A stretch of DNA of 64,000 nucleotides from Vespula vulgaris (lineage: Eukaryota; Arthropoda; Insecta; Hymenoptera; Vespidae), in the NCBI RefSeq assembly GCF_905475345.1, contig NC_066596.1:5023001-5087000 (forward strand), written 5' to 3'. Shown piece by piece: positions 39,209-49,441 of the stretch. The notes beneath the pieces were generated by a model. That model saw only the letters and a program-made list of their open reading frames with translations, was not told where the DNA came from and did not search any database. The position numbers and the translations under genes were made by a program. Within the stretch, counting starts at the first letter, position 1. Each line of letters begins with the position of its first letter.

Positions 39209-41388
39209 GATAAAGGAAAAGCGTACATCTCTGGAAAATAGCGTATTACATTGAAGATTTACGTCTTGTTAATGTCACGCTTTAGTTGCTGCCCGTGGTC
39301 GGCCTTTAGACTCGTGGACAACGCTACAAATCATTCTCCATAATCCGCGCACACGTACGCACGCACAGCCATTTTATGCACATTGCCCTCGACTAAATTT
39401 AACCTCTATCGTACTCCCTCTCGCATTTAACGTGACTCTATTCGGATAAATTACTATAACTTCGCCGATCGATTTGAATTATTCGTTCGTCATAAAAGCT
39501 TGTGGTCACTTATTCGAAGTATGGCTACCGAATGGTCTCTAGAGGGACAACGATAGTAATGCTAATAGGATATAAAGAAGACGATAAATGTATTTGAAAT
39601 ATTCAACAAAATTATTCTTGAAATAAATATTTGATCGTACAAATAACAATGGTATGGAATTTAAACAATTTTTCTTAATGATCATCATAAACTATGATCT
39701 ATTAAATAATAAGAAAAATATTTCACAAATGACTCACTTCCTCGCCACGAACATCCCTATAGCGGACCCATTTGCCAAGTTTAGGCCTCCAATATTCCAG
39801 AAGATAGGCTTCCGAATATTCCACGCCTTGTCCATTTCCAAATCGACCTTGAGTACCAGTACCCGTGATCATATGGACTGTGTGTAAATCGATTTCTAGC
39901 CATTCGCGTGGTTCAGTTGTGATCTGTTGCTTCGGGCACCAAGCACCACCGTGACTTTCTTGACGTAGCCTGGAAAAAGCAAATATTTTCTTTTAAGATC
40001 AAGATAACCTCTTATTTTCTCATCTCCTCTGTCTCCTTTTTACTTGTTCGACTTAAACGTTTGATCGATTGGTCTAAGACAATGTATCTTTTTGCGAGAA
40101 ATCGTGGATAGAAAAATAAATAAAGAAAAAAAGGTTGAATAAAAGAATTGCGAACGGAAGCGATGTGTGCATCATCGAGAAGAGGAAGTCGCATAAATAC
40201 GTGATCGTCTTCCTGGCCGACGGATAACCGTCACCTTGCTGGATGAGGTGGAGTTGATACGGGGGAGTGAAATTATAATTTATCGATCGTGCCGAGCCAC
40301 CGGATGACATGAATTAAAGATGAGGTGGCACCATCGCGAGAACGACGACGACGACGACGACGACGACTACGACGACGACGACGACGACGACGATGAGGAC
40401 GACGACGACGACGACGACGACGACGACAACTACGACGATGGTGAAGCCACTTCGAGCTGGCTAATAATTGTATTCGCACATACCTTTCACGACACTCAGA
40501 CACTCAGAGGAGCGTGCTCTTTACCGAAGAATCCTTCGAACGATTCGAGTACCTTTGGAATAATCCTTTGACAAACGATTGGAATGTCCTTTGTGAAGTT
40601 AGCAGTGAATAATCAGCAGGTACTCATATGAAGTATCTCTTCGTAAGAATTTCACTATTCAAAATGAAGGAATACGTTTACAATTAGTTCGATAAGATTT
40701 ATGTACATATTGACAAATACATACTTATTCAACTTTATGGGATTAATAAAGAAAATACAATGTGAAGACAAGAACGAATTAGACGAATTATTCACCGCAA
40801 AATTCTTTTGCTCCGAAGAAAATTAACCATCATTCTTTCTGTTTCTTAAACTTTCTCTTCCTCTTCATCTCTCTGTCTCTCTGAAATGTAAGAACTTGAA
40901 ATTTTGCTTTGACGAGAAGGGCAGTAAAAGCGAGTACACGGTGCGAAGTCGCGGAGTTGGAAAGGAAGGAAGAAAAAGGAAAAAAAAAAGTGAAAAAAAG
41001 TGAAGGAAAGCGGTGAAACGGGAGGGATGCTGGATAGAACGAAAAAGAGAGAGATACACAGAGGGCGAGAGAGAGAGAGAGAGAGAGAAAGTAAAAGTGA
41101 GGGGAGAGAGGAGATAGAGGATAGAGAGTGAAAGAGAGATAGATAATATGCACCACCGTGAAGGACCATAACTCATAGCCCATTAAGAGAGCTCGAACTG
41201 TCTGGCTGCCACTTTGATACAGTCCAGGGCATCAAAGACATTCCGCGTACGCGGCACCCGCTCCACGATAAATCTCAGAACGGACGATTACGTTGCGAGT
41301 AGACTCTGCCTGGAGCTGCCACGTTGGCGAAATCGGTGCGAGAAGCTTTTGAGAGAACTAGAGAAAGAGAGAGAGAGAGAGAGAGAAA

Positions 41389-41448
<60 letters not shown>

Positions 41449-44400
41449 GAGAAAGAGAGAGAAGAGTGGAGTGAGTTACTCGATTATCGGGAGAAACTGT
41501 TTGTCGAAAGCACGAACGTGCCAGAAGTCGAGCATACGCTAGGATATATAATGGACGTCGAAATCCAACGTGTTTCTCCACCAGTCGCGAAAACTTCGAA
41601 TCCGTCTGACGAAGGAGAAGAGGAAGACAAGGTATGAGAGAGAACTTTCGAAAACAGAAGGTACGTTTCTAGCTGAAAGGATTTATATAGTATATAACGT
41701 CGAATCCTCGTGATTTCGTTTATTTGAATAAACGGAAAAGTTAGATCGAAGATTTTAATTTCTCTATTCTTTTTAGAATGTGTAACGTATCGTTTCATTC
41801 ATGGATTGTTCCGTTTAACTAGAATACACCGAGCGGTATCACCACATGAATAATCCGGTCGTGATACAATAAGTATCGCTCGTTAACACGTTAAGTTTGC
41901 TCTCGTAGCATCATGTAACTTTAATGAAGACATCTTTCCTTATCATGAAAATCATTACCTTTATGGACTCGTTTAGGCTAAAAATGATGGGAGGAATGGA
42001 GGAGCGAGGTATTGGTAAAATGGTATGGCGATCAAGAGATAGTATTAAAGTGTGTACAAACAAAGTTTAAATATGGGTATTTTAGGGTAAATGGAAGGCG
42101 TAGAGGTAAATAGGGTATTCACCGGGAAGCCTGTAGCATCGTAGAAGCCTTATAAGGGCTCGTTGAAGGAGGTCTAGACGGGTCTAGTAGGAAAAGACTG
42201 CGTAGGAGCGAACGATATCGGTATTGCATTCACGGGGCTTTCTTCGTGTCGCCAATACGAGTGCCACAAAAAACGTCTTGTCCTTCTTTTTCTAACGCTA
42301 CCGCATAACCTACTAATGCGCTTTCGAGCTTTTCGAATAAAAATCGACGAGCTTTCCAACGATAGGATAAAAGTACTTCTCGTTTGCAAGAAAAAATTCA
42401 ACGCGGATATATGTAATAAAATGGACTTAGGAAGAGATTAAAATCTGATATATTACAACGTACGAATATACATACTCTTTTGAAAAACCGTATGAAAAAA
42501 GAAAAAAAAAGAAAAGTGACATCCCACAATTAATACATATAATAAATTAAACTTCAGTAATAAAAAATGGTCAAATAAATGGTCGATGTAAATAAAAGTA
42601 CGAGCCATTGAGAGAAAACACACCACACCGTAGGTGGTCCAAACGACCCTTTGTATCACGTAACGGACTTTGTTGCGTTCCTTCCTTTTTTTTCTTTCAA
42701 TGGTAATTAACTCGCACGTATAATCAAAGGACTAGGTATGAGGAGGGTATAAGCATTTAGGGCGTCTAAAGAGCTTTGAAGCTAGCCGATACAAATGATT
42801 CAGCATGCGGGACTCAGCATCCCAGGCGTCATTAATCCTCATTGCTAGCTGACGGCCACAGTAGACGTGCAGTTTACTAGTATGTGATTGATATGATAAC
42901 CGACTCTTAAGATAGATCCTTACCTATTTCGACGACGTTAGAAGGATATGACGAACGTGTCATCGATGAAGCGACATCGTTTCTCACATATCTATACCGG
43001 CTAACTACCGACCAAGTAAGGAAAAGAAGTGCTTCTTGACGGTCGATCGATAACACGATATTCTTTTTTTATATCTTATTGTATTGCTTCGAGCAACGTG
43101 AGCGTTCTATAAGAAAGTATCGAAGAGGGAAAAAAGAATATACTACTCTACTCACCGACCATGATGGGGTCCAACGTTTCCGCTATCAAAACTCGAGCTG
43201 GCTGTAATGTCGGCATCTGGGATCGCCCTGGACTCCATTCCTAAGGGTGCGATGCATTGTGCTGAAAACGAAAAAAAGGGAGATTCGGTTACGCACGCTT
43301 CCGCGACACTCCTCCTTTGATCAATATGATTTTCTGAAAGACTTTTATAACACGCGATACCTATGATCGATCTTGTTCTAAAAATAGTCACTATTTCTAT
43401 AGAAAGTATCGTTCCAGAAGGATGAGAGAACTTTGATTCGTTAACGGTACTTTTAAATCGCCACTTATCCTAGCTCGAATTTTCAGTACATCAAAGAGAC
43501 GTTGATTGCTCCGCACGTCGAGATTACCGCGCGAGAAAGTTCTCAGGAAAAACGGATAATATTGGTGGCGTCGGCTCAATTCGCTCTCGTAAACTCGATA
43601 AATTCAAGTAGGAAATCCAACTCCGACTGGCTGTAACGACAGCTGTTTCCTGAATCATCGCCAGGCACGTCAACGATTATCGAGCTCGTTTACTCGTGCA
43701 ACGACCTTAAATCCACAAACTTTCTTCCCTCCCCTTCCCCGTCCACTTTCTCCTACTGAGTTTTCTGTCCCGTCACGGAAGGCTGCCGAGACCACGTAAA
43801 TAAGTGAGCTTGTAAATGTCTTTTTTTCTTCTTCCTCTAAGAGAGTCGCCAAAAACTTGGAATGCGAAGAAATAAAATTTCATTACCACTTATAACATTT
43901 CATCTTTTTTTAAAAAAAAAGTATCATCATTTAATAAAACCCTTTGAATTAGTTCTCTCTATTTTCCGACGTTTACTCTGCGGAGGAGGCTCTATTTACG
44001 GTTTACTTTAAACGACGCTGAAAAAATAAATCCAGTATTAAAATTCTTGACAAAGATGATGAAAGAGAAATAAGAACTTTGGTTCTCTTTGAAAGGCAAC
44101 CAGTAAAAGTACAACTTCTAAAGTATCCTAGTACGACAGAAACATCACAAAATTGCTTGTTTAACGTAATTGAAATTATTCTGATGTATTTTACGGGGTT
44201 AAAAATCCAGGGGAATACTACTTCTTAGACAATTTTCTTAAGCCTCCGTACAAAAATGGGATTTCGCTTAGGGATAACAAACGAACTTGTGTCTCCTTGT
44301 GGAAGGCAGGTTCGATTCCTGTATTTATAGACATCCTGGAAAGGAGGTAAAGAGAGAAGGGGAGAGAGAGAGAAAGTACTAGAAGGAAAAGAAAAAGAAG

Positions 44401-47400
44401 AAGTAAGTTATGCGACGTTTGGCCCGCCTCAGCCACTCGTTCGGTCACCATAACTCTCGAGAAGTGACAGCTCCGAACGGAAGGGTGGGCACCGCCCTCA
44501 TCCATCCGCGAGAAGAGGGAAATTGAATGCCCTTGCAACCCTCTTCGCGAGATTCTTCTTCTTCCTCCTTCTCTTCTTCTCTTCTTCTCTACTTCTCTTC
44601 TTCTTCTTCATCTTTTCTCTTCCGCTGTCAAACTGATAAGCGCTTCTCTCTGAAGAAGGCTTTTCGAATCTTCGTATGTTCTCGAAGAAGGCATTTTCTA
44701 TGAGACAAGAGCACCCACTCTTTACTCCCTATTCTTTTTTTTCTGTTGTACAAAAAACTGATGTACAGAAAATCCTAGAGTAACAAAATATACCTACAAT
44801 ATTTTCGACAAGGTTCATTCAAATTTAATTGCTAAGTCAATCATTGCTAATTATTAAGTATATTTATTAAGTTATTCGTTAAGCTCGAATCGATCGAATA
44901 TTGAAAATAAACGATATAATTTTACTGATAAATTCTGAACTGAAAAATGTCTCGGAACAATATTTGTTTTCCTCCTGAACAAATTCAGAAATGACGAAGT
45001 CAGGAATGCGGTATACTAAGAAAACGTTTATGAAGGTGCTAATTATTTGAAGCAACAGGATCGCCGGCTTTGCGTTTTCTATGCCACGAAGGAAGGTGCC
45101 CTTTTTCTGCCTGCGTCAGAGTAAAATGGCTGAAGGAAATGAAGTGAGGGAAAATTTTCACAACGCCCTGGGTTCTCTTTTCCTTTCTCTCTCTCTCTCT
45201 CTCTTTCTTTCTTCTATCTCAAGCGGATTTAATAATTTCGCCTTGGCCCCTTGCCTTTGTTAACTCGGTGATTATTATTAATGACTGTGTACGCGGTCCA
45301 GACCGTGGTCTTCGTTCTCCGTCTCTTTCACCCTTCCTCCTTTTACATGTTTTCCTCGTTCAACGGCGTGAATGTAAATTAATTACCTACTCTCTCGATC
45401 TTAGCGAAAAACATATTAAGCGGCCTGCCTTATTACGCCGTGATATTAACGTATAAATCATGTCTTGCTTTAAATACTACCCACAAATGTTTTCTCTTTC
45501 CTTTTTTTGAGGTACAGAAGAAAGTTCCTCAGGCACGAAACGTGCACGATCGATCGGCTCTGTTCTTTGCGATAATGCGCTTTCACTGTTTCACAAAAAT
45601 TCATTAAGATTAAAGATAACTTCAATTTTTTTCCATCTAGGGATAACATTTCTTAAATTCAAACTCTTAGGATATAATGTATTAGCACGAATTCAACAAC
45701 GAGAAAGAATGGAAAAGTTCTTTCTTCGGGAACAAAGAATAAAATCGTTCGTTAAAAGAGACACGAATTTTTTTCTTCTCTAATATGAATAGTAGACGTA
45801 ATGGCTTTTCCTCGGTCGTATTATGCTACTGTCTAACACTTTATTCGCTTAACAAAATTAGCAGGTGCCCACCTGCTGCACTGTATTTTCCATCTCCCTT
45901 TCTATCTCTATCTCGTTCTGTTTCACCGAGAACACGGAACCCCTTTCGTGCGGGCCAGTGAAATTAGAATGAATGTTTGGAAGAGCGATGACCTCAAAAG
46001 AAGTTCATGCTTTCCCTCTGGGCAACGTGGTCGTGTTGTAGTGCTATCTCTCCCTCTCTCTCTCTCTCTTTCTCTCTTTCTCCATGTGTCTCTTTCCCTC
46101 ACTTTCTTTCTCTCCATTCGTGCCCATTGTCGAGGTCCAAGGGAGCCATTTTCGCCTCTTTCAGGAAAAACAAACAGCCTCGGCCGTAGGTTGTTGGAAG
46201 GGAAAGGTAGTAGTGGCGTTAGGTGGTGAACCGAAGGCGCATGCTCTTTGTCGTTTCTCTTTCTGGCGCCGCGACGGCTGGAAAAACGGAAGTACTACTT
46301 TTACGCGACCCTTCCGTCCCTCCTCAGGCGTCCTGCTGCCCGAGCCTTTTCTTCCATCGGTCCTTTTACACCCTTCTCCACAAGATCCCTTGGGCGAACC
46401 GACCCGCCCCTCGTCAGACTCGAAATCACCGTCTCGAGTTGCATGCGTTGCTTACCTCTCGAGGGGACGCGAGACGCCAACCCCTTTGTGCCGAGCGTAC
46501 CATGTGTTTTGCGTTTGCCTTCGTGGCCTGGATTTATGAAAATACTCGCTCTACTCGCGACGTAAATCGTGCTTATTAAGAATACCGAGATATTGTATCT
46601 TCCTCTCGGGTATTCTATTGAATATTTTTTTTATTGAAATTGTTGAATTTATTTAGTCCCATAATATACGAAGAATAATAGTTGCGCTAAAATTGTGCTC
46701 ATGGAAATAAAGAGTTAATAGAAGTTCGAATTTAGTACGAAGGTAGTGCTAACAGTCAACTTTCACAATTAAATTAGGCCTACTGTTATCAGGTAATTAC
46801 GTAAGAGTCTCGGGAGTCATCTAAATAGTAATCCAACTACTTGCTCTAGCTTGGAAACTTTCCTAATTATGATTACTGATAATATTCCCAGCGCAAGAAA
46901 CTCAGCTAAAAGTTAAGATCGACCGGTTGACCCGGATCAAACTGCTATAATGTCAGAGCGAACGGTCGAACGATAACGCTATAATCGTCAGATTGTTATG
47001 TTAATGCGTCAAAGAGCAAGCTGATAATTTCGTATCCAACGGCTGCGGATCTAATGGATTTGCGAATAATTGAGGAAGGAGACTGGGGAGAGTTGGAATG
47101 GGAGAACGACGACTCGAGGGATGACAATAGCATAACGTGCGCGTGCGTACGTGCGAGAGAGAAAGAGAGATAGAGAAAGGGCTTTTCGCGCAACGGTTCT
47201 CCATCCAGGACACGCGCTCGTCATGTCAGTCCGACTGCGTGTCGTCGACGCGATGGAAACTCCTATGCACGTTCGTGCAATCATCCACCGCACCGTGCAC
47301 AAGCAAACATAAGTATGTACGTGTATGAGTATTGTTAGCCCAAGTACATGCTCTGTCTCGGTCTAAACCTGTGCCTCATATCTAACCAACGCCTACATTG

Positions 47401-49392
47401 AGATTTACTTGGTTGTACCACCACACTAAACAAATACGCTTACGAATATGGATACCCGTATCTACTTTAATATTTACCGTGCGTGCTCACACACCTATAA
47501 ATCTATAAACAATATTCTTGGATCTAATGAATTTCTATTCATGTTTCATTGATTAACGAAGAGTAATAAGAACCATTGAATCTTCGTATTTGAGTTTGAT
47601 CAGATTAGAACTCCGCTTAAAGCTTTCCCTATTGTGAACCACCATAGTATTGGATTTGTGTTTCGTGTATAACTTCTCTCACATCTATATTTCTGATGGC
47701 GGACTCATTTTCTGATTTGATAAGAAAGATTTATCGAAGTATCGCGAAACATAAAGAATAATTTGTAACGCGGAAGATCAATGATAAATTACGAAAAATA
47801 TCTACTGCCAATTATTCTGAAATCGAACACTCCATTGAAAGATTCACAACAGAGGATGATGAGTAATAAATTCATATTAGTGGAGCACGTAGAGGGAAGC
47901 AGTTCGTGTCCCCCGAAAGCAACAACCCCTCTGAAACGTTTCTGCACGATGTACATGCATAGCAGAACGCGTTCGCCGCTTGCAGACCGCAATCCAACCG
48001 ACGGACAACATGTTTATGTATCGCCGGTAACATTAACATTGCAATTTATGCGCGCTTTAACTGCGTACCCTTCTACCCGAAACTCCTCCATTCTCCCGTT
48101 TCTGTCTCTCTCTCTCTCTTTCATGTATGCATAGGCGTACTCACTTTTGCTCGATTTCTCTCTGTCTCTTTCCGAACCGAGTTGCTTAACACGACCGCGA
48201 ACTTACTATCGTGGTTCAACGTACAACTTTACTCGGCGTGGGTTGCTACGGGGGTGGGACAGAGGATGGAGGGTGAAAAGCGAGAATCACACTCTTTGGG
48301 TTGTCCGTAGTGTTTCGGTTCTTCTCGCAAAGCCTTTGAATTCGTTTCGTCGATGCTATTTATATTTCGGCATACGCGCGTGCCACAGAGAGTTCGTTTA
48401 ATTCGTCTTCCACCCCCGCCCTCTTCTTGTCCGGTTAAGCGTTCGCCTCGACCGAAATACGCCGCCGGCGACGATAATCGTGACGCGTTTCGTTCGTCGC
48501 TGAACGAGGCTTTCAAAAGTATCTTTCTTTTATTTTCTTTACATTTCTTTCCTTTTCGTTTTTTCATTTGTGGAACTAATACTGAAAATATTTATAGGGA
48601 TGTAAATTTCACGGAAGGATATCTTTACGAATAGACCTCGTTTTATGCTTATTTCAATAAATAATACTTATTCTTACATGTAAAGTCGGATGAGTAATGA
48701 AGCAAGAATAAATAATAAAAAAAGAATAATAAAGAAAGAATACTTCTTCTACATATTCAAATGAAATAATTTCGATTCGTTTCCTTTTTTAAAGCCCAAC
48801 GGGGATGTAAATAATCGACATATGAAACATTTTCAATCGTTCAAATTGTTCTTTCAAGAATGTTGCGCATATGGAACAACTTCAACTCGATCGATCTCCA
48901 TACTCTTCGATATCTAAGTTTCCAGCACGATTTTGTGATGGAAAGAATCTAAAAAGCCTTTTTCACGTGCGACTTGACTGAATGCCCGTCGAATACTTTA
49001 CAAGTTTCCCAGGTTGTTTGCTTAATGCGTACGAGGGTGGCTCAGCGAGAGGAAGGTTCTCGTTGCCCATGAAGTCAATGGAATGGAAAGCGTGTAAAAG
49101 CCCGAAGCTGAGGTTTAAACGCAACCCACAAGGATCACCCTACAACGAGCCACTTTTGCCTGTTTTTATCGTATCGAAGGAGAATGTTAAAGGCAGCTTC
49201 GGAATTATGACTTTAAAGATAAACACGGTGTTATAAATTTGGTTAAAAATGGAGAACTCTAGTAAAGATAGTGATCGCTCGTAAAATCTTTCGATTCCAC
49301 TACTTACATATGTCTATAGATCGTCCAGGCGAACAGGATAAAATAAGAAGTAAAATCTGTAGGAGCCAGGTTCTCAGGTAACGCGAGTCCAT
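29980..49392 (-). CDS. Ddr: Discoidin domain receptor tyrosine kinase, ectodomain to juxtamembrane region (seven-exon join, 3' part missing)
   Basis: Gene-level entry. DDRs are collagen-binding receptor tyrosine kinases of the plasma membrane. Join 49392-49308, 43261-43156, 39969-39738, 34220-33765, 31197-30990, 30903-30352, 30077-29980. Total 1737 nt, 579 codons, no internal stop, every junction GT-AG and phase-consistent. Order of parts: signal peptide (1 to about 25), DS domain (C31-C187), DS-like domain (about 190-363), Thr/Pro/Arg stalk (364-407), transmembrane helix (about 408-430), cytoplasmic juxtamembrane segment (431-579, continuing into exon 8). Family-diagnostic motifs: GAWCP, GTQGR, CMRVELYGC, GLGQLTDG, VGWRN, FEFDHVR, CNNQF. 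Seen directly: exons and motifs. Known of the family: a C-terminal kinase domain should follow; I find none of its motifs (glycine loop, HRDLATRN, DFG) on the minus strand of this window, so it probably lies to the left. Introns in sense order: 6046, 3186, 5517, 2567, 86 and 274 bp. Confidence 0.95.
30078..30351 (-). other. Ddr: Ddr intron 6 (274 bp), in-frame read-through to a stop
   Basis: A short intron with good borders. If retained, exon 6 would continue GEWKLFYVG... for about 47 residues to a stop at 30211-30209, giving a membrane receptor without kinase. No AATAAA was seen on the sense strand in the intron. Confidence 0.7.
30352..30903 (-). CDS. Ddr: Ddr coding exon 6: stalk, transmembrane helix, juxtamembrane segment
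   Basis: Completes Asp363, then residues 364-546 and one base of codon 547; 552 nt. Acceptor CTCAAATGTTGCAG at 30904; donor AATCTG|GTGAGT from 30351. The outer stalk is rich in Pro, Thr and Arg, with an N-glycan site NFT (N368). The membrane helix MAVIIGVLAAVILLLAVAIF (from residue 408) has a small-xxx-small pair and is followed by the stop-transfer run SRHRQRK. The cytoplasmic part carries tyrosines in RYAGT, DEYQEP, NKYREPP and AAYYGYSTV, candidate autophosphorylation or adaptor sites. No NPxY Shc-type motif is seen in this exon. Only 86 bp separate it from exon 5. Confidence 0.95.
30990..31197 (-). CDS. Ddr: Ddr coding exon 5: second half of DS-like domain
   Basis: Residues 294-362 plus one base of codon 363; 208 nt. 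Acceptor TTCTTTCTCGCTTAG at 31198, donor ATTCCG|GTAAGC from 30989. Motifs: KLHHRIGKFVKLRFSF and WIMISEITFDS, matching the vertebrate pattern HHRM...C(Q/R)xxFA..W..FSEI.F.SD. A glycan site NIT lies at N329. Oddity: the two cysteines that form the DS-like-domain disulphide in vertebrate DDRs are both absent, being Val294 (after KEVQ) and a Leu (FVKLRF). Confidence 0.94.
31198..33764 (-). other. Ddr: Ddr intron 4
   Basis: 2567 bp. Contains CpG-rich sequence at 31250-32350, a GCGCTT/AAGCGC dyad at 31351-31363, short CT/GA runs (31888-31909, 32028-32050, 32405-32490), and a 14-bp direct repeat TCACTATACGTTCA at 33308 and 33327. Two overlapping plus-strand frames of 159-173 codons (31773-32304) have no domain resemblance and alternate with repeats; not called as genes. 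Confidence 0.8.
33765..34220 (-). CDS. Ddr: Ddr coding exon 4: end of DS domain and first half of DS-like domain
   Basis: Residues 142-293; 456 nt, phase 0 at both ends. Acceptor TATTTTTTAG at 34221, donor GTACAG|GTGAGT from 33764. CMRVELYGC (C179, C187) closes the discoidin domain; by family knowledge the disulphides are C31-C187 and C75-C179. The DS-like domain then opens with GLGQLTDG, WVGWRNDT (possible N-glycan at N257), EIKFEFDHVREFSAVH and CNNQFTKEVQ. The tract between YDYDRG and VGWRN is shorter than in human DDRs. This exon is the strongest single piece of evidence for the family assignment. Confidence 0.97.
35905..35962 (+). repeat. (AAG)n microsatellite
   Basis: AAG/AGG trinucleotide tract that yields spurious Lys/Glu/Arg frames. 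Confidence 0.96.
36308..36345 (+). repeat. (GA)n microsatellite
   Basis: GA repeat with GGGAGA interruptions in Ddr intron 3. Confidence 0.96.
37401..37530 (+). repeat. (CT/CTTT)n compound microsatellite
   Basis: About 130 bases of pyrimidine repeat, CTTT and CT blocks alternating; complementary in sense to the GA tract 1.1 kb to its left. Confidence 0.97.
39153..39210 (+). repeat. (GA)n microsatellite with GACA tail
   Basis: GA repeat ending in CAGACAGACAGAGA, 530 bp upstream of the donor region of Ddr exon 3 on the plus axis. Confidence 0.96.
39738..39969 (-). CDS. Ddr: Ddr coding exon 3: central discoidin domain
   Basis: Residues 65-141; 232 nt, beginning with the third base of codon 64. 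Acceptor CTTTTTCCAG at 39970; donor GAGGAA|GTGAGT from 39737. Carries GAWCP (C75), the beta-strand WLEIDLHTVHMITGTGTQGR and VEYSEAYLLEYW. Arg106 (GTQGR) and Glu114 (GVEY) match the Arg/Glu pair that supports the collagen-binding trench in vertebrate DDRs; the trench Asp that precedes GAWC in vertebrates is Gly71. The reading continues in frame into exon 4 as RGEE|VIKGN. Confidence 0.96.
40341..40439 (+). repeat. (ACG)n trinucleotide repeat
   Basis: Roughly 30 ACG/GAC units with ACT and ATG interruptions, intronic in Ddr. The frames it creates (poly-Asp, poly-Arg) are artefacts. Extremely CpG-rich, so a possible methylation-sensitive or slippage-prone site. Confidence 0.97.
41042..41148 (+). 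repeat. (GA)n compound microsatellite
   Basis: Purine tract with GATA and GTAAAGTG interruptions. Confidence 0.95.
41351..41466 (+). repeat. (GA)n microsatellite
   Basis: Second GA tract within 400 bp, directly upstream on the plus strand of the short frame at 41551. Confidence 0.96.
43156..43261 (-). CDS. Ddr: Ddr coding exon 2: start of discoidin domain
   Basis: Residues 29 (split) to 64 (split); 106 nt. Acceptor TTTTCGTTTTCAG at 43262, donor GTCG|GTGAGT from 43155. Contains the first DS-domain cysteine (C31) in QCIAPLGM and the strand IPDADITASSSF, which aligns with IPDSDISASSSW of vertebrate DDRs. The aromatic position used by vertebrate DDRs for collagen contact (Trp) is Phe53 here, and the Thr four residues later is Asn57. 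The exon ends with CG, completed by G of exon 3 to give Arg64. Confidence 0.95.
43262..49307 (-). other. Ddr: Ddr intron 1
   Basis: 6046 bp. TTC/CTT tract at 44551-44612, CT tracts near 45186-45212 and 46048-46082. 46080-46570 is GC-rich with several overlapping plus-strand frames (up to 151 codons) of no recognised family. 47781-48134 holds a plus-strand frame of 117 codons whose middle part looks protein-like, but without homology that I can name. Confidence 0.75.
49308..49392 (-). CDS. Ddr: Ddr coding exon 1: signal peptide
   Basis: Encodes residues 1-28 plus the first base of codon 29. The hydrophobic stretch WLLQILLLILSC, preceded by Arg residues, is a typical secretory signal. The donor reads ATAT|GTAAGT (intron begins at 49307). 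An alternative in-frame ATG lies 27 nt upstream (49419) and would add MTTSFSDIN. I prefer 49392 because its context (AATATGG: A at -3, G at +4) is strong whereas the upstream ATG has T at -3. From the 49392 start the first DS-domain cysteine falls at residue 31, as in human DDR1 by my recollection. The T left at the end of the exon joins CA of exon 2 to form Ser29. Confidence 0.9.
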
Positions 49393-49441
49393 ATTGATGT
49401 CACTAAAACTCGTAGTCATCGAACCTTCATAACCGCTACTC
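49393..49441 (-). other. Ddr: 5' UTR part of Ddr exon 1 with upstream acceptor site and uORF
   Basis: On the minus strand the sequence CTTTACTCTTCTTTTTCAG ends at 49442, a strong polypyrimidine tract plus AG. The first coding exon therefore begins at 49441 and at least one non-coding exon should lie further right. This 49-nt leader contains a four-codon upstream ORF (MKVR then stop) whose TGA overlaps the distal in-frame ATG at 49419 as ATGA. That arrangement would favour reinitiation or leaky scanning to the better ATG at 49392. Confidence 0.7.

Larger units (their letters stand above)
34221..39737 (-). other. Ddr: Ddr intron 3
   Basis: 5517 bp, no recognised exon. Rich in simple repeats: purine tracts at 34680-34900, AAG tract 35905-35962, GA tract 36308-36345, CT/CTTT tract 37401-37530, GA tract 39153-39210. 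CpG-rich unique blocks at 36145-36200 and 39290-39440 could be regulatory. Confidence 0.8.
39970..43155 (-). other. Ddr: Ddr intron 2
   Basis: 3186 bp. Holds an (ACG)n tract at 40341-40439 and GA tracts at 41042-41148 and 41351-41466. On the plus strand at 41551 there is a 28-codon frame after TATATA with exon-like composition. No other coding signal. Confidence 0.8.

Noticed and set aside
40273..40571. Poly-Asp and poly-Arg frames on opposite strands
   Set aside because: Both come from the (ACG)n repeat.
44308..44325. GGTTCGATTCC resembling a tRNA B box, with a pairing T arm
   Set aside because: No matching acceptor stem, A box or anticodon arm upstream at the right distance.
46080..46580. 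Three overlapping plus-strand frames of 105-151 codons in a GC-rich block
   Set aside because: All three frames open together, which is typical of stop-poor GC-rich DNA; no recognisable domain.
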